This document shows, piece after piece, positions 46,273 to 54,029 of a stretch of 64,000 nucleotides of DNA. The notes under the pieces were generated by a model. The model made no database searches. It was not told the DNA's origin and saw nothing but the letters and a program-made list of their open reading frames with translations. The stretch is from Cerina litoralis (GTDB lineage Bacteria > Bacteroidota > Bacteroidia > Flavobacteriales > Flavobacteriaceae): NCBI GenBank assembly GCA_022008415.1, contig JAIRBC010000001.1:62001-126000 (forward strand). The letters run 5' to 3'. The position numbers were made by a program, and so were the translations under genes. Within the stretch, counting starts at the first letter, position 1. Every line of letters begins with the position of its first letter.

Positions 46273-46692
46273 CTAATGTTCCACGTGGAACAAATTTATC
46301 ATCTCTTCTTCCTTACTCCGCATTACCTTAGTATCTATCTCGTTCTTGTCTTTATATCCCAACATATGTAGAACGCCGTGGGCCATTACCCGAATTAATT
46401 CCTCCCTAAACGCTACCCCAAATTCGGAGGCGTTGGCTATTATCCTATCCACAGAAATAAAAACATCTCCCGAAACCAAAGATCCTTCGGTATAGTCAAA
46501 CGTGATGATGTCCGTATAGGTGTCATGGTCCAAATACTTCTTGTTTATACTTAACAAATACTCATCATCACAAAAAATAAACGAAACGCTCCCGAGCATG
46601 TGACCTTCCAAAGCAATTATCCTAGTTATCCAATCGGCAAAATAGGATTCATCGTTCAACTTAAAATCCAACTCGTAATTGTACTCAATCAT
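46273..46692 (-). CDS. ybeY: rRNA maturation RNase YbeY
   Basis: Zinc-dependent endoribonuclease for 16S rRNA 3'-end maturation and ribosome quality control, 139 residues. The metal motif reads HGVLHMLGYKD near residues 108-118: the first two His are present but the third ligand (His in E. coli) is Asp, as in other Bacteroidota that I know. The last five residues FHVEH are encoded by the parS-like palindrome at 46277-46292. It overlaps the DUF4175 stop by eight bases. Confidence 0.93.
   Translation of the reverse strand: MIEYNYELDFKLNDESYFADWITRIIALEGHMLGSVSFIFCDDEYLLSINKKYLDHDTYTDIITFDYTEGSLVSGDVFISVDRIIANASEFGVAFREELIRVMAHGVLHMLGYKDKNEIDTKVMRSKEEEMINLFHVEH
46277..46292. promoter_or_regulatory. 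parS-like centromere site 2, inside the ybeY 3' end
   Basis: A perfect TGTTCCACGTGGAACA located within the ybeY reading frame (codons for FHVEH) just before the ybeY stop and 13 bases from the mnmG start. The coding frame is tolerant there because it is the last few residues, so the site could be kept without harming YbeY. Confidence 0.75.
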
Positions 46693-49600
46693 CCGCTTTA
46701 AAATAGTCCTTGACCAAAATCTGGTAATTTTGCCGCAAAGGTAATGCTTCTCTATTTAAAATCTCCAGATCATTGTGATAATTCTCTAATAATGAAGGCT
46801 TAGTAGTGATGGGATTTTTAAAGGTATCCGAACTATAATTGCTTTCCCGTTCCGACTTTTGTCCCTGTTTTAAGGCCGCCCCTTTCAGCTTTAACAACTG
46901 GAATTCTATGTTGTTCATTTTATCCAAATTCTGTCGTGTAATACCATTCTCCAATAAATCATCCTGGAAATCCTGCATGAGCTTTGATATTCTTTCTCCC
47001 AATCGTCTATCCTTATCATTTACCATATTCTGTAATTGGTCTTCCAACTCCTGCCTAAGCCTATCCTGTTCTTTGTAAATATTGTATAGCTCCCGTGACC
47101 TCTCCTCTGTGTCTCCCCCATTTTTTCCGGCTCCAGAATCCCCCTTACTTTCGCCATTCTCGTCGCCCCCCTGACCCTCACCCTTCTTCCCGTCCCCCTT
47201 TCCGAAAGACCCGCCATTTCCCAGCTTTTCCGTACCAGACATTCCCGATTGGCCCAACTTATCCTTTAGAGTACCCTGACCTCGAATAATATCAGGTAAC
47301 TGAAAACCCCGTCCGGATCCCGAACCGGAATTGGACAAACTCTGTTCCATATTATCCAAAATATTTGCCAAGAAATCCGTCAGTTCATTCGAGGCATCCA
47401 AAACATATTTTTGATAAGCGGCCCCCCGATACATGTCGTTTTCGCTCATACTATTTAAAGCCTTATCCATATTGTAATATACATCGCCAATCTTCTCGTT
47501 AACAAAGTCGGACAATTCAGGTCTTCTTAAGGACAAGGAAAACAAGCTATCATCCACAAAACCAAACAATTCCTTCAATTCCTGTTCTTTCCGAACTATT
47601 CTAGAATTTACGTCCAACGATTCGTCAAAATTTTGAATAGTGTGGTACAACGCTTCTTGTTCAAAAGAAAATCTGAGAATGTTATCCAAGATCTGACGCA
47701 ACATTTTAGCGTCCTCAACCATAGTTGATCCCCCACCGCCAGCCGACGCCTTGCCCAAATCCTCGCTCATTTGCTGTATTTTTTGTGCGGCCCCTTTCTG
47801 CTTTTTAGAAACGTCGTCATTCTTCTTTAATTTCTGTCCTAAGTCCGAGTCCCGGTTCCCACCTCGCTCCTCAAGTCCCTTTAAGGCATCATCCTGGTCC
47901 TTCTTAACAGCATTATCATCCGAAGGCCTAATCCCTAGATCTAACGGCTTTCTTAAATTCCCGTTATCCTTCCTCAAAGCGTCCAACTCTTTTGCCGCGC
48001 TATTAAACTTTTCGTTGAGTTTTTTCTGAACTTCTTTGGAGTCCTCGATCTCATTTATGCTAGAAGCAGAATCCTGTTCTTTGGAAAGCGACCCCAACTC
48101 CCTAGCCATTTGAGCCGACTTTTCGGTTACGTAGTATCTCTTGGTAAGTTCCAATATTTGTTCTAAACTCCTTTCATTGCTCTGTTGGCTCTTGGCCAAT
48201 TTCTCGAGCTTTTCGGTAAGCTCATCCTTCTTTAACTTTTCCGCAATCTCCTCCAACTCCTTCAGAAGCTCGGCGTTCTTTTTTGCCTCGCGTTCCTGTC
48301 TTTCCAGTCTTTCCCTTAACAACCGGTCCATTTCATCGTCCTTCCCATCCCTTTCAAGATTTTCCTTTAATTGTTTGCTGAACTTATGCATCATGTCTTC
48401 TTGCTTTCGTTGCTTATCAAGAAAACTTCTAATTTCTGATTGATCACCGTAACTTAAAGAACCCTTTTGTCTCTGTTCTAAATTAATGTCCCGTAAAGCC
48501 ACGTTCTGCTTTTTAAAATTATCCAACGACTTGTCCATCTTCTGGATTATGGATTCTTGATATACCAGATGTTTGGCTTGTACTTCGTTGTCTCCCAGTC
48601 TCTTATAACCGTACATCTCACTCTTGGCAACCTTTCCCTTACGGATGCCATCATTGTCCGTAACCTCAAAAAAGTAGTTGTATTTCTTATCGGGATCCAA
48701 TAACAGTCCCGATGGAAACGTATAATAAAACCGAACCAGGTTAGTTTTATACGTACCAATAGGTATATAAGTTGTTTCCTTTACATTATCCACGGGAAAA
48801 CAGACAAGCCTAACGGAAACAACGCCATAATCATCCGTTGCATCCCCAGAATAATAAACCGTATTTGGGTTTAACGAATCGCGTACTTCGGCTACTTTAA
48901 TAGACGGATAGGCGTCCTTTATGACCGTGAACCTATAATCGAGCTTTTCATAGTCCCTAACATGGAGGTTCGAAGTCGTTACTTGATAGGCCACATCCGA
49001 GTATATCCTTTTGGATAATTCAAAGCCACTGGACCCCATCTTAAAATTAATTACCGTATCCTTGGCTACCCACTTAACCTCCTCCGTGTTCTTACCAATT
49101 ACCTGCCATTGAGCCAACGTTCCTTCCGGAAAGGTCGCATTTCCGGTTCCCTTTAAGACATCAGAAGGTTTATGGAGATAATCCGGGTAATGAAGAATCA
49201 GCCTAAAATCTTGGATTGCAGGAGCTTTTAATACCTTGAGCCTATATTCTGTAGACTTAATACCATTCGATACAAAATAAAAACCAGAAGAAACCAACGG
49301 GGGTGAAAAAACATAAGAGAAAATGCCATTGTTTTCCTGCAACAGGTATTCCTTGCCGTCGATTACAATATGCATTTCCTCTGGCCTGATCTTTCCCTCT
49401 GTCACCACTTTCACAACATATTCCTCGGTTTCCAAAACTTCCAAATCCGGAGTGAGCAGTCTAAAGGAAAACGGCGCCGGCGGTTCATAGGCCAAATTAT
49501 AATGTACCACGCGTTTATAAGAACCAAAAAAAGAATCTAAATTGCCGGAAAGCCCTATTGCTACCACAATAACTATAGGTATACCCAAGTACTTGACATA

Positions 49601-50053
49601 TCCAAGGCTCTCCTTAAAGTCTATCGCTTGGTTAAATGGCACCACGGTTAAATTTCGCGAACGCTGATCGATACTCGCCAACAATAATTCGGACCTACTC
49701 TTATCCACGGCCAAATCCAAGAGATTTAATAGTTTGTCGTTTACCTCGGGAAAATGCTTCCCAATAATGAGTGAAGCCTGTTTGTTATCGATACCGCGCC
49801 TCACCCGAAAAAGGTAAAAAACAGAAACAACTATATACCTGTAAAACAGAAAAAGTTCTACCCCCACAAAAATCAGTAGCAAGCTCAGGCGCCAGCCCGA
49901 ATTAAGCCATAGAAAATATTCCACGGCCAAAATAATCAGGAAGAATAACATTCCTAGGGCCAAAAAGAGAAGTGAACCCTTGATCAGTAATTTGGTGTAA
50001 TACTTCCTTGTAAAGCCGTTAAGTTTTTCCAGTATGTGTTGATAATCGTTCAA
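46685..50053 (-). CDS. DUF4175 family large membrane protein
   Basis: 1122 residues if it starts at TTG 50053 (1130 from TTG 50077). Two N-terminal helices (LLFLALGMLFFLIILAVEYFLW; LSLLLIFVGVELFLFYRYIVV), a third near residue 165 (IPIVIVVAIGLSG), an extracytoplasmic beta-rich part, a very long charged coiled coil (about 500-800), a Gly/Lys-rich low-complexity stretch (about 950-990) and a helical C-terminus. Function unknown. I prefer 50053 because TTG 50077 is inside the promoter word; neither start is ideal. First gene of the ybeY-mnmG operon. Confidence 0.82.
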   Translation of the reverse strand: MNDYQHILEKLNGFTRKYYTKLLIKGSLLFLALGMLFFLIILAVEYFLWLNSGWRLSLLLIFVGVELFLFYRYIVVSVFYLFRVRRGIDNKQASLIIGKHFPEVNDKLLNLLDLAVDKSRSELLLASIDQRSRNLTVVPFNQAIDFKESLGYVKYLGIPIVIVVAIGLSGNLDSFFGSYKRVVHYNLAYEPPAPFSFRLLTPDLEVLETEEYVVKVVTEGKIRPEEMHIVIDGKEYLLQENNGIFSYVFSPPLVSSGFYFVSNGIKSTEYRLKVLKAPAIQDFRLILHYPDYLHKPSDVLKGTGNATFPEGTLAQWQVIGKNTEEVKWVAKDTVINFKMGSSGFELSKRIYSDVAYQVTTSNLHVRDYEKLDYRFTVIKDAYPSIKVAEVRDSLNPNTVYYSGDATDDYGVVSVRLVCFPVDNVKETTYIPIGTYKTNLVRFYYTFPSGLLLDPDKKYNYFFEVTDNDGIRKGKVAKSEMYGYKRLGDNEVQAKHLVYQESIIQKMDKSLDNFKKQNVALRDINLEQRQKGSLSYGDQSEIRSFLDKQRKQEDMMHKFSKQLKENLERDGKDDEMDRLLRERLERQEREAKKNAELLKELEEIAEKLKKDELTEKLEKLAKSQQSNERSLEQILELTKRYYVTEKSAQMARELGSLSKEQDSASSINEIEDSKEVQKKLNEKFNSAAKELDALRKDNGNLRKPLDLGIRPSDDNAVKKDQDDALKGLEERGGNRDSDLGQKLKKNDDVSKKQKGAAQKIQQMSEDLGKASAGGGGSTMVEDAKMLRQILDNILRFSFEQEALYHTIQNFDESLDVNSRIVRKEQELKELFGFVDDSLFSLSLRRPELSDFVNEKIGDVYYNMDKALNSMSENDMYRGAAYQKYVLDASNELTDFLANILDNMEQSLSNSGSGSGRGFQLPDIIRGQGTLKDKLGQSGMSGTEKLGNGGSFGKGDGKKGEGQGGDENGESKGDSGAGKNGGDTEERSRELYNIYKEQDRLRQELEDQLQNMVNDKDRRLGERISKLMQDFQDDLLENGITRQNLDKMNNIEFQLLKLKGAALKQGQKSERESNYSSDTFKNPITTKPSLLENYHNDLEILNREALPLRQNYQILVKDYFKADD

Positions 50054-50074
50054 AACAACAAACCATTTAAAAAC

Positions 50075-50082
50075 CAAAGTTA
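50075..50082 (-). promoter_or_regulatory. -7 promoter box for the DUF4175-ybeY-mnmG operon
   Basis: The minus strand reads TAACTTTG, matching TAnnTTTG. Its last three bases are the TTG at 50077 that would otherwise be taken as the start codon. It forms a compact divergent promoter with the gltX box at 50121-50128. Confidence 0.55.
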
Positions 50083-50095
50083 CGAAAAAACGTCC

Positions 50096-50128
50096 TTTGG
50101 GGGCTCGGGGGCTTTTTGTGTATCTTTG
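50096..50128 (+). promoter_or_regulatory. Promoter of gltX
   Basis: TTTG at 50096-50099 (-33) and TATCTTTG at 50121-50128 (-7) are separated by 21 bases. The start codon ATG 50148 follows 19 bases later. The TTG at 50097 is inside the -33 word, so an upstream start there is unlikely. Confidence 0.6.
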
Positions 50129-50147
50129 TTCATCAAATTTTCATTTT

Positions 50148-51698
50148 ATGGATTCAAAAGTCCGTGTTCGCTTTGCTCCCAGTCCCACCGGGCCGTTACA
50201 TATTGGCGGTGTACGTACCGCCCTCTTTAATTATCTATTCGCCAAAAAACACGGGGGTGACTTTATTCTCAGAATAGAGGATACGGATCAAAATCGCTAC
50301 GTGGAAGGAGCTGAACAGTATATTATTGATTCCCTGAACTGGTGCGGAATTCCTTTCGATGAAGGACCCTCATCAACAACGGACAGCGAATATAAAACTA
50401 CTAGCAGCTTCGGAAAATATGGGCCCTATAGGCAGAGCGACAGGAAAGATCTTTACAAACAATATGCCGATGAGCTGGTGGCAAGTGGCAAAGCATACTA
50501 CGCCTTTGACACGCAGGAAGAACTGGACTTTCATAGAAAAGATCACGAATCCAAGGGTAAAACCTTTATTTACAATTGGCACAATCGGTTAAAATTGAGA
50601 AATTCCCTTTCTCTCTCGGATTTGGAAACGACGGAAAAACTGGAATCTGGACAGGAATACGTCATTCGTTTTAAATCCCCAAAGGATGAAATTCTTGTAT
50701 TGAACGATATTATAAGGGGGCAAATAGAGATTGATACCAATATCCTGGACGATAAAGTATTGTTTAAAAGTGATGGAATGCCCACCTATCACTTGGCAAA
50801 CATCGTAGATGATCACTTGATGGAAATAAGCCATGTAATCCGTGGGGAAGAATGGCTTCCATCCCTGGCCCTGCACCATCAGCTATACGATGCTTTTGGA
50901 TGGAAAACGCCCCAATTCGCCCATTTGCCCCTTATCATGAAACCCGTGGGCAAGGGAAAACTGAGCAAGCGCGACGGTGAAAAAATGGGGTTCCCCGTAT
51001 TTCCTCTCAGCTGGGGCAAATCGGTCGGATATAGGGAGGAGGGATATTTTCCGGAGGCCGTCGTCAACTTTTTGGCCCTTTTGGGGTGGAACCCCGGTAC
51101 GGACCAGGAAATATTCAGTCTTGAAGAGCTTGTACAGACCTTTAGTTTGGAGCGCGTACTAAAGTCCGGTGCTCGGTTTGATCCAGATAAAACCAAATGG
51201 TACAATCATCAGTATATGCAGTTGCAGAACGACAGGGATTTGGCCGTTAAATTTGAAGCTATAGTAAATTTTAAACTAAAAAAAGAGGGGGTCTACTCTA
51301 CGAAACCGGATTTAGCCTTTACGGAAAAAGTAATTTCCCTTGTCAAGGAACGGGCTACCTTCATCAAGGATTTTTGGGAACTTGGGAACTATTTCTTTAT
51401 TGCTCCCAGCACTTATGCCGAAAAGGCGGTAAAAAAGCAATGGAAGGAAGATACCCCTGCCATTCTTACGGGATTGATTTCAGTGGTCGAACAGGTAGAC
51501 GCATACACTTCAGCAAACCTCGAAAAAACTATAAAAAATTGGATTGGCGAAGAGGGCCTGTCCTTCGGTAAGGTAATGGCTCCCTTGCGATTGGTCATCG
51601 TAGGCGATCTTAAAGGCCCCCATCTATTCGATATCTTGGAGATGATAGGCAAAGAAGAGAGTATTGCACGGATTCGGAAGGCAATCTCTCGAATATGA
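50148..51698 (+). CDS. gltX: Glutamyl-tRNA synthetase
   Basis: Class I synthetase charging tRNA-Glu, 516 residues. N-terminus MDSKVRVRFAPSPTGPLHIGG with the HIGH-type motif HIGG, and KLSKR near residue 271 in GKGKLSKRDGEKMG. The stop is at 51698 and no operon partner follows closely; a gap of 145 bases leads to the SPFH gene. Because glnS is also present in the window, this GltX is probably discriminating (tRNA-Glu only); that is inference. Confidence 0.96.
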   Translation: MDSKVRVRFAPSPTGPLHIGGVRTALFNYLFAKKHGGDFILRIEDTDQNRYVEGAEQYIIDSLNWCGIPFDEGPSSTTDSEYKTTSSFGKYGPYRQSDRKDLYKQYADELVASGKAYYAFDTQEELDFHRKDHESKGKTFIYNWHNRLKLRNSLSLSDLETTEKLESGQEYVIRFKSPKDEILVLNDIIRGQIEIDTNILDDKVLFKSDGMPTYHLANIVDDHLMEISHVIRGEEWLPSLALHHQLYDAFGWKTPQFAHLPLIMKPVGKGKLSKRDGEKMGFPVFPLSWGKSVGYREEGYFPEAVVNFLALLGWNPGTDQEIFSLEELVQTFSLERVLKSGARFDPDKTKWYNHQYMQLQNDRDLAVKFEAIVNFKLKKEGVYSTKPDLAFTEKVISLVKERATFIKDFWELGNYFFIAPSTYAEKAVKKQWKEDTPAILTGLISVVEQVDAYTSANLEKTIKNWIGEEGLSFGKVMAPLRLVIVGDLKGPHLFDILEMIGKEESIARIRKAISRI

Positions 51699-51843
51699 TT
51701 TTTTGTTTCTGTATTCCAGAGAATACCAAAACCTGGAACCCTTTTTAATCCCAAAATAACTTGCGGTGACAATCCTTCCCAAAAACAACCCAAATATGGT
51801 AAAGTATTAGTATATTTCCCTTATTAACAATAATCGTATAGCT

Positions 51844-52779
51844 ATGGGCGAATTCTTTCTTATTCCGATTATATTTTTCGGTCTTATTATTCTTTTTTCA
51901 TCATTTTTTACCGTAAAACAACAAACCGCCGTCCTTATTGAGCGTTTCGGGCGATTTCAAAGCGTTCGCAATTCTGGCTTACAGATGAAAATACCTTTGA
52001 TCGACAGAGTGGCAGCAAGGGTAAATCTAAAAATTCAACAATTGGATGTAATCGTCGAGACCAAAACTTTGGACGACGTTTTTGTAAAGCTAAAAGTATC
52101 CGTCCAGTACGTTGTGTTACGGGATAAGGTGTACGAAGCACATTACAAGCTGGAGTATCCACACGATCAGATAACTTCATACGTATTTGACGTTGTACGT
52201 GCCGAGGTGCCGAAAATGAAATTGGACGACGTTTTTGTAAAAAAAGATGACATTGCCATCGCCGTTAAAGCCGAACTACAGGAGGCCATGTTGGACTATG
52301 GCTACGATATTATCAAGACCTTGGTAACCGACATTGATCCGGATGCCCAGGTAAAAGCCGCTATGAACCGTATTAATGCATCGGAGCGAGAAAAAATCGC
52401 AGCCCAATTTGAAGGGGATGCCGCCAGAATACTTATCGTGGAAAAAGCCAAGGCCGAAGCCGAAAGCAAGCGGTTACAAGGACAAGGAATCGCCGATCAG
52501 CGTCGGGAAATTGCACGGGGATTGGAAGAGTCGGTCGATGTACTGAACAACGTCGGGATAAACTCGCAAGAGGCCTCGGCCTTGATCGTGGTAACCCAGC
52601 ATTACGACACCCTTCAATCCATTGGGGAAGCGACAAATACCAACCTCATTCTATTGCCAAACTCCCCCCAGGCAGGTAGTGATATGTTAAACAATATGGT
52701 GGCTTCATTTACAGCCAGCAATCAGATAGGGGAGGCCATGAAGGAACAAAATAAAAATAAAAAGAATCCCGAAAAATAA
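51844..52779 (+). CDS. SPFH/Band 7 (stomatin-like) protein
   Basis: 311 residues. One N-terminal helix (FFLIPIIFFGLIILFSSFF), then the SPFH domain with TAVLIERFGRFQSVRNSGLQMKIPLIDRV and LDDVFVKLKVSVQYVV, and a coiled-coil segment rich in Ala/Glu (EREKIAAQFEGDAARILIVEKAKAEAESKRLQGQG). Such proteins form large membrane-bound cages around proteases or organise microdomains. The stop codon lies in the loop of a terminator hairpin at 52763-52791. Confidence 0.92.
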   Translation: MGEFFLIPIIFFGLIILFSSFFTVKQQTAVLIERFGRFQSVRNSGLQMKIPLIDRVAARVNLKIQQLDVIVETKTLDDVFVKLKVSVQYVVLRDKVYEAHYKLEYPHDQITSYVFDVVRAEVPKMKLDDVFVKKDDIAIAVKAELQEAMLDYGYDIIKTLVTDIDPDAQVKAAMNRINASEREKIAAQFEGDAARILIVEKAKAEAESKRLQGQGIADQRREIARGLEESVDVLNNVGINSQEASALIVVTQHYDTLQSIGEATNTNLILLPNSPQAGSDMLNNMVASFTASNQIGEAMKEQNKNKKNPEK

Positions 52780-52791
52780 ATTCGGGATTCT
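52763..52791. terminator. Terminator hairpin overlapping the SPFH stop codon
   Basis: AGAATCCCGAA (52763-52773) pairs perfectly with TTCGGGATTCT (52781-52791). The 7-base loop contains the TAA stop codon (52777-52779), so the last codons of the gene are part of the terminator stem. It can serve both the SPFH gene and the convergent DUF6327 gene. Confidence 0.65.
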
Positions 52792-52818
52792 AATCTCGGC
52801 AATCCATAAGTTTGGAAA

Positions 52819-53037
52819 TTAAGACCGCAACCTCTTCATTAACTTTCCGGCCATGAACGAAATAATCAATTTCGGCAACAATCCGCCAATATTCCCCAAA
52901 ATGTTGGCAGGATTTAGACCCGATTTAGTACGATTCCAATTTAGCTTTATACTTTCCTGATCAATTTCCCTTTGCAACTTAAGGATTTTCAAACGTTCGT
53001 CTATTTCATCAAAAGATGTAAACTGTCTTTGTCTCAT
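52819..53037 (-). CDS. DUF6327-like small protein
   Basis: 72 residues: a charged helical N-terminus (FTSFDEIDERLKILKLQREIDQESIKLNWNRTKS) and a short hydrophobic C-terminal part (LLPKLIISFMAGKLMKRL). I recognise it as the small protein that follows YtxH and holin-like genes in Flavobacteriaceae. Function unknown. It overlaps the holin-like gene by four bases. Confidence 0.72.
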   Translation of the reverse strand: MRQRQFTSFDEIDERLKILKLQREIDQESIKLNWNRTKSGLNPANILGNIGGLLPKLIISFMAGKLMKRLRS

Positions 53038-53384
53038 AGCTCATCAAAATAATATTCCGAAAACTTCCTTAATAACGGACGATCGATTCTATTTTTGAGC
53101 AGATAAAAGATTATTCCGACCAGTATATAAAACAATCCTACGCACAAAAACCCGTAGAAAGTATTGTTCAACGCCTGTCCTATCCCATAGGAAGCAGCCA
53201 AGGATAATAAAAGCAAGGCCAATAAGGCGATGAATCCTACGCATACCCACTTTGCTAGGGCCGACACGGTCTTCATCAAAAATTTAAACGCACTTAGCCT
53301 GTAGTATTCCCTTGAGCTATCGACATAGGAATGGAACCCCTCATCAATCTGGGACAAGTTTTCCTTTAATTCGTCAAAAATCAT
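53034..53384 (-). CDS. Phage holin family-like membrane protein
   Basis: 116 residues with two helices (WVCVGFIALLALLLLSLAAS; FYGFLCVGLFYILVGIIFYLL) and a soluble helical N-terminus. It resembles the holin superfamily (YqjE/PF07332 type) proteins encoded next to YtxH; not necessarily phage-derived, since no phage genes surround it. Middle gene of the YtxH-holin-DUF6327 trio, six bases after YtxH. Confidence 0.75.
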   Translation of the reverse strand: MIFDELKENLSQIDEGFHSYVDSSREYYRLSAFKFLMKTVSALAKWVCVGFIALLALLLLSLAASYGIGQALNNTFYGFLCVGLFYILVGIIFYLLKNRIDRPLLRKFSEYYFDEL

Positions 53385-53390
53385 AGGGTG

Positions 53391-53720
53391 CTATTTCTGA
53401 AATTGAGCGTTCTTCTTCCTCAATTCCTCCAACTTTCGTTCCAAGGTTGCAATAATATCGTCGGCCTTATAGCTCATATCGGACAGGGTATTCTCCAATT
53501 TTTGCTCGAACTCCACCTTTTTTGCATCCGCAGTACGGGTCAGTTCCTCCGTAGCATGGGATATACGTTCGCTCAAATCGTGTTTGGTTTCCAGCGCCTT
53601 CTCCTTTATTTTCTTTCTGGTCTTGGCACCTTCATCCGGAGCATAAAGAATTCCTAGACCCGCCCCTATAGCCGCTCCGGTAAGAAGGGCTAAAAAAACA
53701 TTTCCACCATCGTTTGACAT
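53391..53720 (-). CDS. YtxH domain protein
   Basis: 109 residues. The N-terminal signature GNVFLALLTGAAIGAGLGILYAPDEGAKTRKKIKEKA has a Gly-rich membrane-like helix and the LxAPxxGxxxR motif, followed by a coiled coil. YtxH proteins are general-stress and envelope proteins. It is the first gene of the trio that runs leftward to 52819. The upstream gap 53721-54029 (309 bases) has no gene that I can support. Confidence 0.85.
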   Translation of the reverse strand: MSNDGGNVFLALLTGAAIGAGLGILYAPDEGAKTRKKIKEKALETKHDLSERISHATEELTRTADAKKVEFEQKLENTLSDMSYKADDIIATLERKLEELRKKNAQFQK

Positions 53721-54029
53721 AATTTTTAATTTTTAGTGTTTATAGATAACTACAACTTACAATATATTAGCAAGAACTCCTGTTAACAATGGGTTAAATG
53801 TTAACACCCACAAAGAAAAAGAAAAAAATTATTCCAAAAGGATATAAATTTGACTCCAACAGGCAAAAAAATCCAGAAAACCACTTTAAAACCCCACCTA
53901 CGAGAGAACGCAATCTTAGTGGGCTATGCTATATCCCAAATAAAAAACAGGGGTTCAGCGGGCTTATGGCCGGCGGCAGCTAATAGAAAATACCAATTGT
54001 TTTGTCCGTGCAGGTTCGTCTGCCCTATT

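Noticed and set aside
52819-53720. Prophage remnant suggested by a holin-like gene
   Set aside because: No integrase, capsid, tail or lysis genes nearby; YtxH and DUF6327 partners point to a cellular stress cassette.
53798-53983. A short plus-strand frame in the gap upstream of the YtxH gene
   Set aside because: Lys-rich low-complexity start, no family resemblance and no promoter; likely chance.
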